Below the pieces are notes generated by a model. The model was given only the letters and a program-made list of their open reading frames with translations, searched no databases and was not told the DNA's origin. A program made the position numbers and the translations under genes. A stretch of 64,000 nucleotides of DNA from Sulfurovum xiamenensis. GTDB taxonomy: Bacteria; Campylobacterota; Campylobacteria; Campylobacterales; Sulfurovaceae. Of this stretch, positions 37,398 through 46,213 are shown in pieces (position 1 is the first letter of the stretch; every line of letters starts with the position of its first letter). The stretch spans positions 496,001 to 560,000 of the forward strand of contig NZ_JAQIBC010000001.1 in NCBI RefSeq assembly GCF_030347995.1, in the 5' to 3' direction.

Positions 37398-38054
37398 TTG
37401 AAACTCGATCAATCATTTTTAAAACATAAAGAGGGACAGATCTTGCTGCTTGGACTTATGTTATTAGGCGGCTACTTCATTCTTGTTTTACTTTGTGCTA
37501 TTTTTTATTCAGATTATTTTCAGGAATTACTCAGTATCACGGTCACGAATGTTATATTTGGACGAATGGCAGGACTCTCTATAGGTGTAGCTTCACAGAT
37601 GAACACTACGTTTCTTGTGCTCTTCAACTTTTTCATTGAAACCATTATGGTTCTCATTTTATATCCGCTTTTCGTATTCAGTTGGAACAAGCTTGACTTC
37701 CTCTCATACCCTCCCCTTAGCCGATACCTGGAACGCTCTAAAATAAATGCCCATAAATATGAGCCCCTTATTAAACGTTATGGGGTCATTGGGCTTATTT
37801 TATTTGTATTGACACCTTTTGCCATGACTGGTCCGGTGGCAGGAAGTTTTGTCGGATTTCTAATCGGATTTAGACATCGCGTGACTCTGACTATTGTACT
37901 TACAAGTACTTTTGTAGCTATTAATATATGGATCTATTTGATCAAGAATTTTGAAGAAGAACTGGTTGCATACAGTGACATACTTATGATAGGTCTGTTC
38001 ATAGCTGTCGCTGTATTACTGTTGTGGTATTTTGTTAAGAAAAATTTTCGTTGA
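37398..38054 (+). CDS. Small multidrug export-family membrane protein
   Basis: A membrane protein of about 218 residues with five to six hydrophobic segments. The family (Sm_multidrug_ex) signature is the block RYGVIGLILFVLTPFAMTGPVAGSFVGFLIG, with two Gly-rich helices after a basic loop (KYEPLIKRYG). The name of the family rests on weak evidence; transport of a drug is not shown. An ATG lies 15 bases upstream (37383) but has no ribosome site, and its own GGAAGG serves the TTG at 37398 with seven bases spacing, so TTG is preferred. It is divergent to the response regulator gene. Confidence 0.78.
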   Translation: MKLDQSFLKHKEGQILLLGLMLLGGYFILVLLCAIFYSDYFQELLSITVTNVIFGRMAGLSIGVASQMNTTFLVLFNFFIETIMVLILYPLFVFSWNKLDFLSYPPLSRYLERSKINAHKYEPLIKRYGVIGLILFVLTPFAMTGPVAGSFVGFLIGFRHRVTLTIVLTSTFVAINIWIYLIKNFEEELVAYSDILMIGLFIAVAVLLLWYFVKKNFR

Positions 38055-38069
38055 AATTTTTCTTGGATA

Positions 38070-38813
38070 TTACATAAACATCCCGCCATTGACTTTAAGT
38101 GTCTCACCTGTAATGTAAGAAGAGTGATCAGAGAGCAAAAATGCTACGGCTTCAGCAACCTCTTTAGGTTCACCGAATCGACCCATCGGTATCTTGGCTG
38201 TGAATGCATCTTTGACCTCATCTTTAAGCACATCTGTCATCTCTGTCGCGATGAAACCCGGAGTGATCGTATTGTAACGGATATTCCTAGGTGCTGCCTC
38301 GATCGCAAAACTTTTTGTCATCGCGATCGTTCCGCCTTTACTTGCCGAATAATTCGTTTGCCCGGCATTTCCTGTTTCACCTACGATGGAAGAGATATTT
38401 ACCACAGAACCAAAACGCTTTTTCCCCATCACTTTGAGCGCTTCACGACACCCTATAAAGGTCGATGTTAAGTTTGCATTGATCACATCCATAAACTCTT
38501 CCGTTTTCATACGCATCGCCAGTTTATCTTTGGTAATACCTGCATTGTTCACAAGATATGCAAGCTCACCGTCTGCATCAACAATGCTTTTTATCCCTGC
38601 TACAAAAGCTTCATCATCACTTACGTCAAATCCTATCACTTCAGCTCTACCGCCTTCAGCTTCTATCCCTGCTTTTACAGCATTTGCTTCAGCCTCTCCG
38701 GAACGATAATTAATCCAAACTTTCAAACCGAAAGTTGCAAGCCTTTTCGCTATCTCTGCACCTATCCCTCTGCTCGCTCCTGTGACTAAAACATTGTGAC
38801 CTGTAAATTTCAT
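38070..38813 (-). CDS. fabG: 3-oxoacyl-ACP reductase FabG
   Basis: FabG reduces beta-ketoacyl-ACP with NADPH in fatty-acid elongation. The 247-residue SDR has VLVTGASRGIGAEIAKRL (cofactor site), LVNNAGITKD, VNISSIVGETGN with the catalytic Ser, YSASKGG with Tyr and Lys, and a C-terminal SSYITGETLKVNGGMFM. All residues for catalysis are present. It is monocistronic and divergent from the TerB-like gene; a 28-bp palindrome lies in the shared promoter region. Confidence 0.95.
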   Translation of the reverse strand: MKFTGHNVLVTGASRGIGAEIAKRLATFGLKVWINYRSGEAEANAVKAGIEAEGGRAEVIGFDVSDDEAFVAGIKSIVDADGELAYLVNNAGITKDKLAMRMKTEEFMDVINANLTSTFIGCREALKVMGKKRFGSVVNISSIVGETGNAGQTNYSASKGGTIAMTKSFAIEAAPRNIRYNTITPGFIATEMTDVLKDEVKDAFTAKIPMGRFGEPKEVAEAVAFLLSDHSSYITGETLKVNGGMFM

Positions 38814-38840
38814 TTTGACCCTTTTTTATACTTTTGATAA

Positions 38841-38868
38841 AATTGTACCATGTTTTTATGGTACAATT
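38841..38868. promoter_or_regulatory. Palindrome in the divergent fabG/TerB-like promoter region
   Basis: Perfect 11-bp arms AATTGTACCAT and ATGGTACAATT around GTTTTT, between the two divergent starts (28 bases from fabG, 17 from the TerB-like gene). Size and place suit a dimeric repressor operator; an mRNA hairpin is the alternative. Confidence 0.55.
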
Positions 38869-38885
38869 GCAGAAAGGACAGATGC

Positions 38886-39224
38886 ATGGAAAATAAAATT
38901 AAAAAATCAGTAGCTACCTTACTTGCTCATATCATCAAAATTGATGATAGAGATATCGAAAAAGAAACACCGCTTTTCTGTAAACTGATGGAAATTGATT
39001 TTGGTTGTAGTCCTGAAGAAGCAAAAACCTTTTTAAAAGAAACATTGCAAGAAGAATATGACCTTGATGAGCATATTGCTATCATCAATGAGGCTTTATG
39101 TGATGACAAACTCAGTAAAATGCATATCCTCGAGCAACTGAATCATATTATCTACTCAGATACGATCACACCTAATGATTATGAAGAATTTGAAAAGATC
39201 AAAAAGGCACTTTTCTCCTGCTGA
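38886..39224 (+). CDS. TerB-like helical protein
   Basis: A 112-residue protein, all helix by composition, that resembles the TerB/DjlA N-terminal fold: ATLLAHIIKIDDRDIEKETP, CKLMEIDFGCSPEEAKTFLK, a central acidic stretch, and HILEQLNHIIYSDTITPNDYEEF at the end. TerB proteins bind metal with acidic residues and are linked to membrane stress. The frame is open 12 codons further up, but AGGA eight bases before ATG at 38886 decides the start. Function unknown; confidence in the TerB likeness is moderate. Confidence 0.72.
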   Translation: MENKIKKSVATLLAHIIKIDDRDIEKETPLFCKLMEIDFGCSPEEAKTFLKETLQEEYDLDEHIAIINEALCDDKLSKMHILEQLNHIIYSDTITPNDYEEFEKIKKALFSC

Positions 39225-39238
39225 TCTAAAAATCTGTC

Positions 39239-40717
39239 TTAGATCAACGGTGCATCCATCTCTTCAGGTATATCCAATCCCATCAGCTTCAATACTGTAG
39301 GTGCCACATTATTCAATCCACACCCCTCTTTTACTTCTGTGACTCCATCAGCAATGACAAAACACCATACTTCACCTACCGTATGGTTGGTTAGTACATG
39401 CCCTTCACTGTCTTTCATCTCCTCACAGTTTCCATGATCAGAAGTAAGTACCACCGCATACCCATCCTCTTTTGCTTTATCGAGTATTAAGCCAAGTTCC
39501 GTGTCAACTGCATTTACCGCTTTAAGTGCTGCTTCATAGTTACCCGTATGACCTACCATATCTCCATTGGCAAAATTCACTACGATAAGATCATAGGATT
39601 CATCCATCGCCGTTCGTACGGCTTCACCTACCTCTGGTGCAGACATCTCCGGTTTCATATCATAGGTCTTCACATCAGGACTTGGAATGAGTACCCTGCT
39701 CTCTCCTATCATAGGCTCTTCCACACCGCCATTCAAAAAGAAGGTCACATGTGCATACTTTTCTGTTTCTGCCGTGTGAAGTTGTCTCAGCCCTGCATCA
39801 CTGACCACTTCTGCCAAAGTATGCTTCGGTGTCTCTTTAGGAAAGAGTATCGGATAAGGGAAAGTTGCATCATATTTTGTCATCGTTGCGATATTAAGGG
39901 GTGTAGCCTTGCATGCAAACTCATCAAAATGTGCATCTCCCAAAGCTGTTGTGATCTCACGTACTCTGTCTGAACGGAAGTTCGTGATAAGTACCACATC
40001 ATCCTCTTCCATCCCTCCATACGATCCAAAGGCAACAGGTTCCATAAACTCATCGGTTTCATTCTTTGCATAACTCGCATCAATATACGCTTCTGGGCTC
40101 AATGAAGTTGACGGTGTGGCCTCAGCAATAGCACGATACCCTTTTTCCACTCTCTCCCAACGGTTATCCCTATCCATAGTAAAGAAACGACCGCCTATAG
40201 TTGCAATAGAGATATCTTCATCGCAGATCTCTTCTATTTGATCCACATAGGTCTTCGCCGAAGTAGGACTCACATCTCTACCGTCCGTGATCAAATGTAA
40301 AAAGACTTTTTTCCCTCTGCTTTTTGCAAGTTTTGCCAAACCGATCGTATGTTCGATATGTGAATGTACGCCTCCATCACTCAGCAAACCTATCAAATGC
40401 ACACGGTCACTCTTCTCCAAAATACCATTGAGCGCCTGGTTTTTTTCTATACTTCCATCTTCAAGTGCCAAAGAGATCTTTACCAGATCCTGGTACAAAA
40501 TACGACCAGATCCTATGGTCATATGTCCTACTTCAGAGTTCCCCATCTGTCCTTCAGGCAGCCCTACGCTCAAACCATGTGTAGAGATAAGTGCTCTTGG
40601 TGCTGTTTCAAAAAGTGTGTCATAGGTAGGTTTAGTCGCATCTTGAAATGCATTACACGTACTGTCAGGTTTACACCCGATACCATCGGTGATGATTAAA
40701 ACTGTTTTTTGTCTCAT
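39239..40717 (-). CDS. gpmI: 2,3-bisphosphoglycerate-independent phosphoglycerate mutase
   Basis: GpmI interconverts 3- and 2-phosphoglycerate without cofactor, using two Mn ions. The 492-residue protein starts [20 protein letters not shown] (metal Asp), then [14 protein letters not shown] with the catalytic Ser, [57 protein letters not shown] and [11 protein letters not shown]. The reading frame is open 65 codons upstream, but those codons overlap the mraY promoter region and lack family features. The ATG at 40715-40717 agrees with family length. It is divergent from mraY. Confidence 0.96.
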   Translation of the reverse strand: MRQKTVLIITDGIGCKPDSTCNAFQDATKPTYDTLFETAPRALISTHGLSVGLPEGQMGNSEVGHMTIGSGRILYQDLVKISLALEDGSIEKNQALNGILEKSDRVHLIGLLSDGGVHSHIEHTIGLAKLAKSRGKKVFLHLITDGRDVSPTSAKTYVDQIEEICDEDISIATIGGRFFTMDRDNRWERVEKGYRAIAEATPSTSLSPEAYIDASYAKNETDEFMEPVAFGSYGGMEEDDVVLITNFRSDRVREITTALGDAHFDEFACKATPLNIATMTKYDATFPYPILFPKETPKHTLAEVVSDAGLRQLHTAETEKYAHVTFFLNGGVEEPMIGESRVLIPSPDVKTYDMKPEMSAPEVGEAVRTAMDESYDLIVVNFANGDMVGHTGNYEAALKAVNAVDTELGLILDKAKEDGYAVVLTSDHGNCEEMKDSEGHVLTNHTVGEVWCFVIADGVTEVKEGCGLNNVAPTVLKLMGLDIPEEMDAPLI

Positions 40718-40805
40718 ATTTTTTCTTTTCGTAGTATTTAATTGAAATAATAGTAAAATAAACTTTCTTAAATCTTTAATACAAAATTTTAAACGAAAGT
40801 CGCCC

Positions 40806-41864
40806 ATGCTATACGAACTCTCCCAACTCTTAGATATTAATCTATTCGGATACATCTCAGTACGTGCAGGCGTTGCATTTTTTCTCGCTTTTATACTGAC
40901 ACTCTTTATCATGCCAAAATACCTTGCCTGGGCTATCTCAAAAAAAGCAAATCAACCCATCAGCAAATATGTACCTGCACATGAAGGGAAACGTCATACA
41001 CCAACCATGGGGGGTGCAATATTCCTGGTCTCTACACTCATTGCTGCCTTACTTACTGTAGACCTATCCAATATCTATATACTGGGCGGCCTAATCACGC
41101 TCATTGGTTTTGGTTTCGTTGGGTTTAAAGATGACCTGGGAAAAGTACTTGCAGGGGACAACCTGGAAGGCCTTACCCCCAGAGGCAAGATGGGATTACA
41201 GATCATCGTTGCAGCAGTTTCCACAGGACTGCTTCTCTACGGAGGGTTTCCAACAGAGTTCTATGTACCCTTTATCAAAACGCCTCTATTTGATCTAGGG
41301 TATGCAGCCATCCCTTTTTGGGTACTTGTGTTTTTAGCTACGACCAATGCGGTCAATCTTACCGATGGGCTTGATGGACTGGCAACGGTACCTTCTATCA
41401 TTGCATTGGTCTCACTCGGACTGATCATCTATGTGACAGGTCATGCCATCTTCAGTGAGTATCTACTGGTCCCGAATATCAAAGGTGTAGGGGAAGTAAT
41501 GATACTTGCTGCCGCACTGATCGGTGGTCTGTTCGGTTTCTTATGGTACAACTGCTACCCTGCGGAGATCTTTATGGGAGATACCGGCAGCCTTGCCATC
41601 GGTGGTTTTCTGGCCTATCTTGCCATTTTAGGGAAAAGTGAGATCCTGCTTATTCTTATCGGTCTTATCTTTGTTATTGAAACTGTCTCTGTCATACTGC
41701 AGGTAGGAAGTTTCAAACTGCGTGGAAAACGTGTCTTCCTTATGGCTCCCATTCACCACCATTTTGAACTCAAAAAATGGGCAGAAAATAAGATCATCAT
41801 CCGTTTTTGGATGATCTCTTTCATTGCAAACATCCTTGCACTCATCTCATTTAAGTTCAGATAA
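40806..41864 (+). CDS. mraY: Phospho-N-acetylmuramoyl-pentapeptide transferase
   Basis: MraY makes lipid I from UDP-MurNAc-pentapeptide and undecaprenyl phosphate at the inner membrane. The 352-residue protein has ten hydrophobic segments and the motifs [10 protein letters not shown] (catalytic DD near 107), [28 protein letters not shown] and the C-terminal [12 protein letters not shown]. Its stop overlaps the murD start (TAATG), so the two are coupled as in most dcw clusters, but the rest of the cluster is not adjacent here. Confidence 0.97.
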   Translation: MLYELSQLLDINLFGYISVRAGVAFFLAFILTLFIMPKYLAWAISKKANQPISKYVPAHEGKRHTPTMGGAIFLVSTLIAALLTVDLSNIYILGGLITLIGFGFVGFKDDLGKVLAGDNLEGLTPRGKMGLQIIVAAVSTGLLLYGGFPTEFYVPFIKTPLFDLGYAAIPFWVLVFLATTNAVNLTDGLDGLATVPSIIALVSLGLIIYVTGHAIFSEYLLVPNIKGVGEVMILAAALIGGLFGFLWYNCYPAEIFMGDTGSLAIGGFLAYLAILGKSEILLILIGLIFVIETVSVILQVGSFKLRGKRVFLMAPIHHHFELKKWAENKIIIRFWMISFIANILALISFKFR

Positions 41865-43081
41865 TGATGAAACAGACAAAACCTACACTCTTTGGTTATG
41901 GCCTTACTACCAAAGCGATCGCAAAAAAATTAGGCGGCGGATGTACTTTTTTTGATGACAATGTCACAGAAGCCTATACTGACGAAGCAGGTAATCACAT
42001 ACTCCCTTCTGCTCTTTTTGATCCCGAAAAAAGTCTTTTGGAAGTCACTACACCTAGCCTGAAACCTGATCACCCACTGATCAGATCTGCAAAAAACCTG
42101 CTCAGCGAATATGATTACTTTGAAAAAGAGATGCCTTTTAGCATTTGGATATCAGGGACCAACGGTAAAACAACGACCACACAAATGCTGACCCACCTCT
42201 TGGCCAAACGTGGTGCACTCAGTGGAGGGAATATCGGTACACCTTTGGCAGAGCTCGATCCCAATGCCCCTATCTGGGTACTGGAAAGCTCTTCCTTTGC
42301 GCTTCATCACACCAAGACAGCCTCACCGGACATTTATCTTCTGCTTCCTATCACGCCGGATCATTTAGACTGGCACGAAACACCTGAAGCATACAAGGCA
42401 GACAAACTCAGACCTCTGCTCACTATGAAAGAGGGGGAACTGGCACTGGTACCCAAAGGCTTGAACCTTCCAAAGACCCATGCCTATGTCGTTGAGTATG
42501 ACAGTAATGCATTTCTCGAAACATATTTTGGGCTGGATAGTAGCCAGTTGCGCTTCAAAGGTGCATTTTTGCAGGATGCACTCCTTGCACTTGCCGTGAC
42601 CAAAGTACTGTTTGATGAAGCAGATTATGACTTGATGAATGCATTTATACTGGATGCCCATAGACAAGAAGAGTTCAAAGACGCAGAAGGAAGACTCTGG
42701 GTCAACGACTCCAAAGCAACCAATCTTGATGCTACGATCCAAGCTGTCAAAGGCTATGCCGACAAACACATCCATCTCATCCTGGGCGGAGATGACAAAG
42801 GTGTAGATCTGACCCCTCTTTTTGAAGTCATGGAACCGCTTAACCTTACACTATATACTATAGGGGCAAATGCTGACAGGCTTTTAACTCTTGCCAAGAG
42901 ATACCATGTGAAAGCTATAGAATCACTAACCATAGACAATGCTGTAAATCAGATAGACAATGTGCATACACAAGAGAGTGTTGCTCTTTTATCTCCTGCT
43001 GCAGCCAGTTTTGATCAGTTCAAATCTTATAAACACAGAGGTGAGACTTTTATGGCATTGGTAAAAGAATTAAAAAAATAA
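41864..43081 (+). CDS. murD: UDP-N-acetylmuramoylalanine--D-glutamate ligase
   Basis: MurD adds D-Glu to UDP-MurNAc-Ala in the cytosol. The 405-residue Mur ligase has an N-terminal Rossmann-like domain (GYGLTTKAIAKKLGGG), the ATP site WISGTNGKTTTTQML near residue 97, VLESSSFALHHT, PDHLDWHETPEAYKADK, and NDSKATNLDATIQAV, with HLILGGDDKGVDLTPL near the C-terminus. It is somewhat shorter than E. coli MurD (438). The first two codons are both ATG; the first overlaps the mraY stop. Confidence 0.95.
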   Translation: MMKQTKPTLFGYGLTTKAIAKKLGGGCTFFDDNVTEAYTDEAGNHILPSALFDPEKSLLEVTTPSLKPDHPLIRSAKNLLSEYDYFEKEMPFSIWISGTNGKTTTTQMLTHLLAKRGALSGGNIGTPLAELDPNAPIWVLESSSFALHHTKTASPDIYLLLPITPDHLDWHETPEAYKADKLRPLLTMKEGELALVPKGLNLPKTHAYVVEYDSNAFLETYFGLDSSQLRFKGAFLQDALLALAVTKVLFDEADYDLMNAFILDAHRQEEFKDAEGRLWVNDSKATNLDATIQAVKGYADKHIHLILGGDDKGVDLTPLFEVMEPLNLTLYTIGANADRLLTLAKRYHVKAIESLTIDNAVNQIDNVHTQESVALLSPAAASFDQFKSYKHRGETFMALVKELKK

Positions 43082-43123
43082 TTTATTTTTTATTTTATGT
43101 GTCGATTTTTAAGTTTCAGCTGT

Positions 43124-43129
43124 TATAAT
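43124..43129 (+). promoter_or_regulatory. -10 element for tRNA-Phe
   Basis: Consensus TATAAT 36 bases before the tRNA gene, after an AT-rich stretch that follows the murD stop. Confidence 0.45.
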
Positions 43130-43164
43130 TCTATCCACTTAAACAGACATCCCGTCTTTAAGTT

Positions 43165-43240
43165 GGCTCCATAGCTCAGTTGGTAGAGCAAAGGATTGAA
43201 AATCCTTGTGTCGGCGGTTCGATTCCGTCTGGCGCCACCA
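43165..43240 (+). tRNA. tRNA-Phe (anticodon GAA)
   Basis: A 76-base tRNA with encoded CCA. D arm GCTC...GAGC, anticodon stem AAGGA/TCCTT around TTGAAAA (anticodon GAA), variable loop GTGTC, and T arm GGCGG-TTCGATT-CCGTC. The acceptor arms GGCTCCA and TGGCGCC pair except at position 4:69, which is a T-C mismatch. All other features are normal, so the gene is probably functional. Confidence 0.95.
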
Positions 43241-43404
43241 TTAACCTTCAATAATCACCCAAAAAACATTCAAAATCATTAACCAAAATCTTAAAAATTA
43301 GTGCATTTGCTTAAAAATCATTTAAAATACTCTTCATTCTGTAGATTATTTCCTATCTTTGAACCCTCTAAACCCTACGTGAAAAAGGGTATCCTGCACA
43401 ATTA

Positions 43405-43432
43405 TTAACTTTTTGTTAACTATTTATTAATT
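43405..43432 (+). promoter_or_regulatory. Three phased TTAAC repeats upstream of the porin promoter
   Basis: TTAACT at 43405 and 43416 and TTAATT at 43427 are 11 bp apart, so they lie on one face of the helix. They end four bases before the -35 of the porin gene, the place for OmpR-family activators. Confidence 0.6.
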
Positions 43433-43435
43433 TTA

Positions 43436-43465
43436 TTGACATTATTCAAAAATTTAGGTTATACT
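43436..43465 (+). promoter_or_regulatory. Sigma-70 promoter of the porin gene
   Basis: TTGACA (43436-43441), an 18-base spacer, and TATACT (43460-43465). This is the clearest -35/-10 pair in the window and gives a leader of about 28 bases before the porin ATG at 43500. Confidence 0.75.
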
Positions 43466-43499
43466 TATGTTGTATTCAAACAAATTCAAGGAGATTACA

Positions 43500-44738
43500 A
43501 TGAAAAAAACATTATTACTTTCAGTAGTAGCGTCAACAATGATTATGGCTGGTGGAGATATCGCTCCAGTTGAGCCAGTAGTAGAAGCACCAGCAGCAGC
43601 GTCTGCATGGGAATTCAGTGGAAATGCTGTAGTTTACTACCAAACACAAGACAACAATGTATCTGATGTATTTGATCAAGAATCATCTTCAGCACAAGCT
43701 GGTATTGAGCTTAGAGCTACAAACAGTGATGTATTTGCAGGAATCGGTGCAGGTGTTGCTGTAAACGGACTTACCACACTCAACCTTGAGAACTTTATGG
43801 TTTCTGACGTAATGCACGGTACAGGTAATGGTGATATCGATGATATGACTGATGGTGGATGGATCTCTGAAGCTTACTTGACTTACGGATTTGGTAACAC
43901 AAGCCTTAAAGCAGGTCGTCAAACACTTCCAAAAGCACTTTCTCCATTTGCTTACTCTGAAAACTGGAACGTATTTAAAAATACATATGATGCAGTTTTA
44001 GCTGTAAATACTGATATTTCAAATACAACTTTAGTATATGCATATGTATATGGTGCAAACCAAAATGGTTATGGTGTTGCTAACAACATCACTGACTTCA
44101 ACTCAGTAAATGGTAACGATGGTGTACATATGTTAACTATTCAAAACAAATCAATTGATGGTTTGACATTAACTGGTACATGGTATTATGGACAAGAGTT
44201 TATTACAACTGATGATCTTAATATTCTTTGGGGTGATGCGAAATTTGCAGTTGCTGGTGTGAATGTAGCACTTCAAGGTGGTCAAATTACTCATGATGCA
44301 ATGGCTAATGAACCAACTGCATTTGGTGCAATGGCAGGGTATGACTTTGGTATGATCAATGCTTCAGTTGCATATTCAACAGTAGATGAAGACAGTGGCG
44401 TAACAGGTGTTGGTGGACCGGCAGGTGTATTTAACATAGGTGGTCAGCAAACACCACTTTATACTCAAATGATCATCAATGAAGGTGCTATTGCTTCTGA
44501 CAATGATACATGGGTAGTTAGAGCAGATATGGATGCACTTGGTGGTAATTTTGCTGCTGCATATGGTATGACATCAGATAATTCAGCTGCATCTCTTGAC
44601 TACAATGAGTTTGACCTTACTTATGCAACAAATGTATTTGAAAATGTAAATGTAGCTGCTTCATATGTAAATATGGACAGTGATGCAAATCCAGATGCAG
44701 AAAACCTAGTACGTTTCGTTGCTAGATATAACTTCTAA
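43500..44738 (+). CDS. Major outer-membrane porin
   Basis: A 412-residue beta-barrel porin of the Campylobacterota major outer membrane protein type. Signal peptide MKKTLLLSVVASTMIMAGGD, then alternating strands such as WEFSGNAVVYYQTQDN, AGIELRATN, NTSLKAGRQTLPKALSPFAYSENWNVFKN in parts, and a final strand ending Phe (LVRFVARYNF). The GRQTLPK region is typical of OprD/MOMP-type porins. The frame opens 11 codons earlier, but AAGGAG six bases before ATG at 43500 fixes the start. Expression is likely high: a consensus promoter, a strong terminator after it and biased codons. Confidence 0.9.
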   Translation: MKKTLLLSVVASTMIMAGGDIAPVEPVVEAPAAASAWEFSGNAVVYYQTQDNNVSDVFDQESSSAQAGIELRATNSDVFAGIGAGVAVNGLTTLNLENFMVSDVMHGTGNGDIDDMTDGGWISEAYLTYGFGNTSLKAGRQTLPKALSPFAYSENWNVFKNTYDAVLAVNTDISNTTLVYAYVYGANQNGYGVANNITDFNSVNGNDGVHMLTIQNKSIDGLTLTGTWYYGQEFITTDDLNILWGDAKFAVAGVNVALQGGQITHDAMANEPTAFGAMAGYDFGMINASVAYSTVDEDSGVTGVGGPAGVFNIGGQQTPLYTQMIINEGAIASDNDTWVVRADMDALGGNFAAAYGMTSDNSAASLDYNEFDLTYATNVFENVNVAASYVNMDSDANPDAENLVRFVARYNF

Positions 44739-44758
44739 GAATCATTCTTAATGACTTT

Positions 44759-44804
44759 AGAGTTCAGGCCTTTGCCTGGCTCTAACCTTTCTTTTTTCTT
44801 TTCA
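44759..44804 (+). terminator. Terminator of the porin gene
   Basis: A GC-rich stem (CAGGC/GCCTG with outer AGAG/CTCT and an internal mismatch, loop CTTT) at 44759-44783, followed by a T-rich tail through 44804. Confidence 0.75.
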
Positions 44805-44850
44805 AATCCTTTAAATTTTTTCACTCTTATACATTTTTTTATCTTTTGGC

Positions 44851-44856
44851 TATAAT
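44851..44856 (+). promoter_or_regulatory. -10 element for rimO
   Basis: Consensus TATAAT 33 bases before the rimO start, after the porin terminator. Confidence 0.45.
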
Positions 44857-44888
44857 GCTGAAAAAGTTTAACATACAAACGGATACCA

Positions 44889-46205
44889 ATGAACAGTAAA
44901 AAATTACACCTGGTCAGCCTGGGCTGTACCAAAAACCTTGTCGACAGCGAAGTGATGCTTGGCCGTCTAAAAGAGTATGAGATCACTGATGACAATACTC
45001 AAGCCGATGTCATCATCGTAAACACGTGTGGTTTCATTGATGCAGCCAAAGAAGAGAGTATCAATACCGTACTGAGCCTCCACGATGAACGTAAAGAGAA
45101 CTCCATCTTGGTGATGAGCGGATGTTTAAGCGAACGATACAAAGAAGAACTACAGACAGATATGCCAGAAATAGACATATTTACTGGTGTGGGTGACTAT
45201 GAGAAGATCGATGAGCTCATCGCTTCTAAACAGAGTACCTTTTCTCCAGAAGTCTATCTTGCTACAGAAACGTCTGGAAGAGTCATCACCGGTTCTAACT
45301 ACCATGCCTATATCAAGATAGCAGAAGGGTGTAACCAAGCCTGTTCTTTCTGTGCTATTCCCAGTTTTAAAGGAAAATTGCACTCACGCTCGCTCTCTTC
45401 TATCGTCAAAGAGGTAGAAAATCTTGTCGCCCAAGGTTTTTATGACTTCTCTTTCATTTCACAGGACAGTTCCAGCTACGGACGTGATATGGGTCTCAAA
45501 GATGGACTGGTAGAGCTTATCAAGGGAGTAGAAGCTATAGAAGGTGTGCAGTCTGCACGTATCTTATACCTTTACCCAAGTACGACAACTTTTGAACTTG
45601 TCGATGCCATTTCGGATTCTGAGGTCTTTCAAACCTATTATGATATGCCTATTCAGCATATCGATGATGGAATGCTCAAAACTATGAAACGCGGCTTTGG
45701 AGAGAAGAAGACCATCGAACTGCTTGAGTACATGAAAAGTAAACCCGGTGCTTTTTTACGTACCTCTGTGATCGCAGGACACCCTGGCGAAAGTGAAGAG
45801 AGTTTTAATCGCCTATGTGACTTCATGGAAACCTTCGAATTTGACAGATTTAACACCTTCCACTACTCTAATGAAGAGACAACCGCTGCCTACACCATGG
45901 ATCAGGTCGACGAAGAGACCATTGACCAAAGAGCACAAATTCTTGGAGAGATAGCAGAGAAGAGTACGCTCAAGTCACTTGAAAAGATGGTAGGTCAAAC
46001 AGTCACTGTTGCTATAGATGGGGAAAGTGATGAACACGAGTACCTGCTTTCAGCTAGACCGCTTATCTGGGCCGTGGATATCGATGGGGAGATACTCATC
46101 AATGATACTTCTGATCTACCTGTGGAGTACGGGAAAAGATATGAGGCAAGAGTCACAGAGTTAGTGGGTACCCAGCTGCTTGCTACATTGATCAAGGCAC
46201 TCTAA
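44889..46205 (+). CDS. rimO: Ribosomal protein S12 methylthiotransferase RimO
   Basis: RimO adds a methylthio group to Asp of ribosomal protein S12, using radical SAM chemistry and two Fe-S clusters. The 438-residue protein has the N-terminal MTTase domain with three Cys (SLGCTKNLVDSE, NTCGFI, MSGCLSERY), the radical SAM core with EGCNQACSFCAIPSFKGK (CxxxCxxC), and a C-terminal TRAM domain. LGCTKNLVDSE separates RimO from MiaB, which has LGCxMN. The gene has its own promoter and is followed at eight bases by tilS. Confidence 0.96.
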   Translation: MNSKKLHLVSLGCTKNLVDSEVMLGRLKEYEITDDNTQADVIIVNTCGFIDAAKEESINTVLSLHDERKENSILVMSGCLSERYKEELQTDMPEIDIFTGVGDYEKIDELIASKQSTFSPEVYLATETSGRVITGSNYHAYIKIAEGCNQACSFCAIPSFKGKLHSRSLSSIVKEVENLVAQGFYDFSFISQDSSSYGRDMGLKDGLVELIKGVEAIEGVQSARILYLYPSTTTFELVDAISDSEVFQTYYDMPIQHIDDGMLKTMKRGFGEKKTIELLEYMKSKPGAFLRTSVIAGHPGESEESFNRLCDFMETFEFDRFNTFHYSNEETTAAYTMDQVDEETIDQRAQILGEIAEKSTLKSLEKMVGQTVTVAIDGESDEHEYLLSARPLIWAVDIDGEILINDTSDLPVEYGKRYEARVTELVGTQLLATLIKAL

Positions 46206-46213
46206 ACAAGCTT

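Noticed and set aside
40718-40912. 65-codon N-terminal extension of gpmI
   Set aside because: It overlaps the divergent mraY start and does not resemble GpmI; the ATG at 40717 gives the family length.
44735-44995. 86-codon leftward frame between the porin and rimO
   Set aside because: It spans the porin terminator and the rimO promoter and start, and shows no protein-family pattern.
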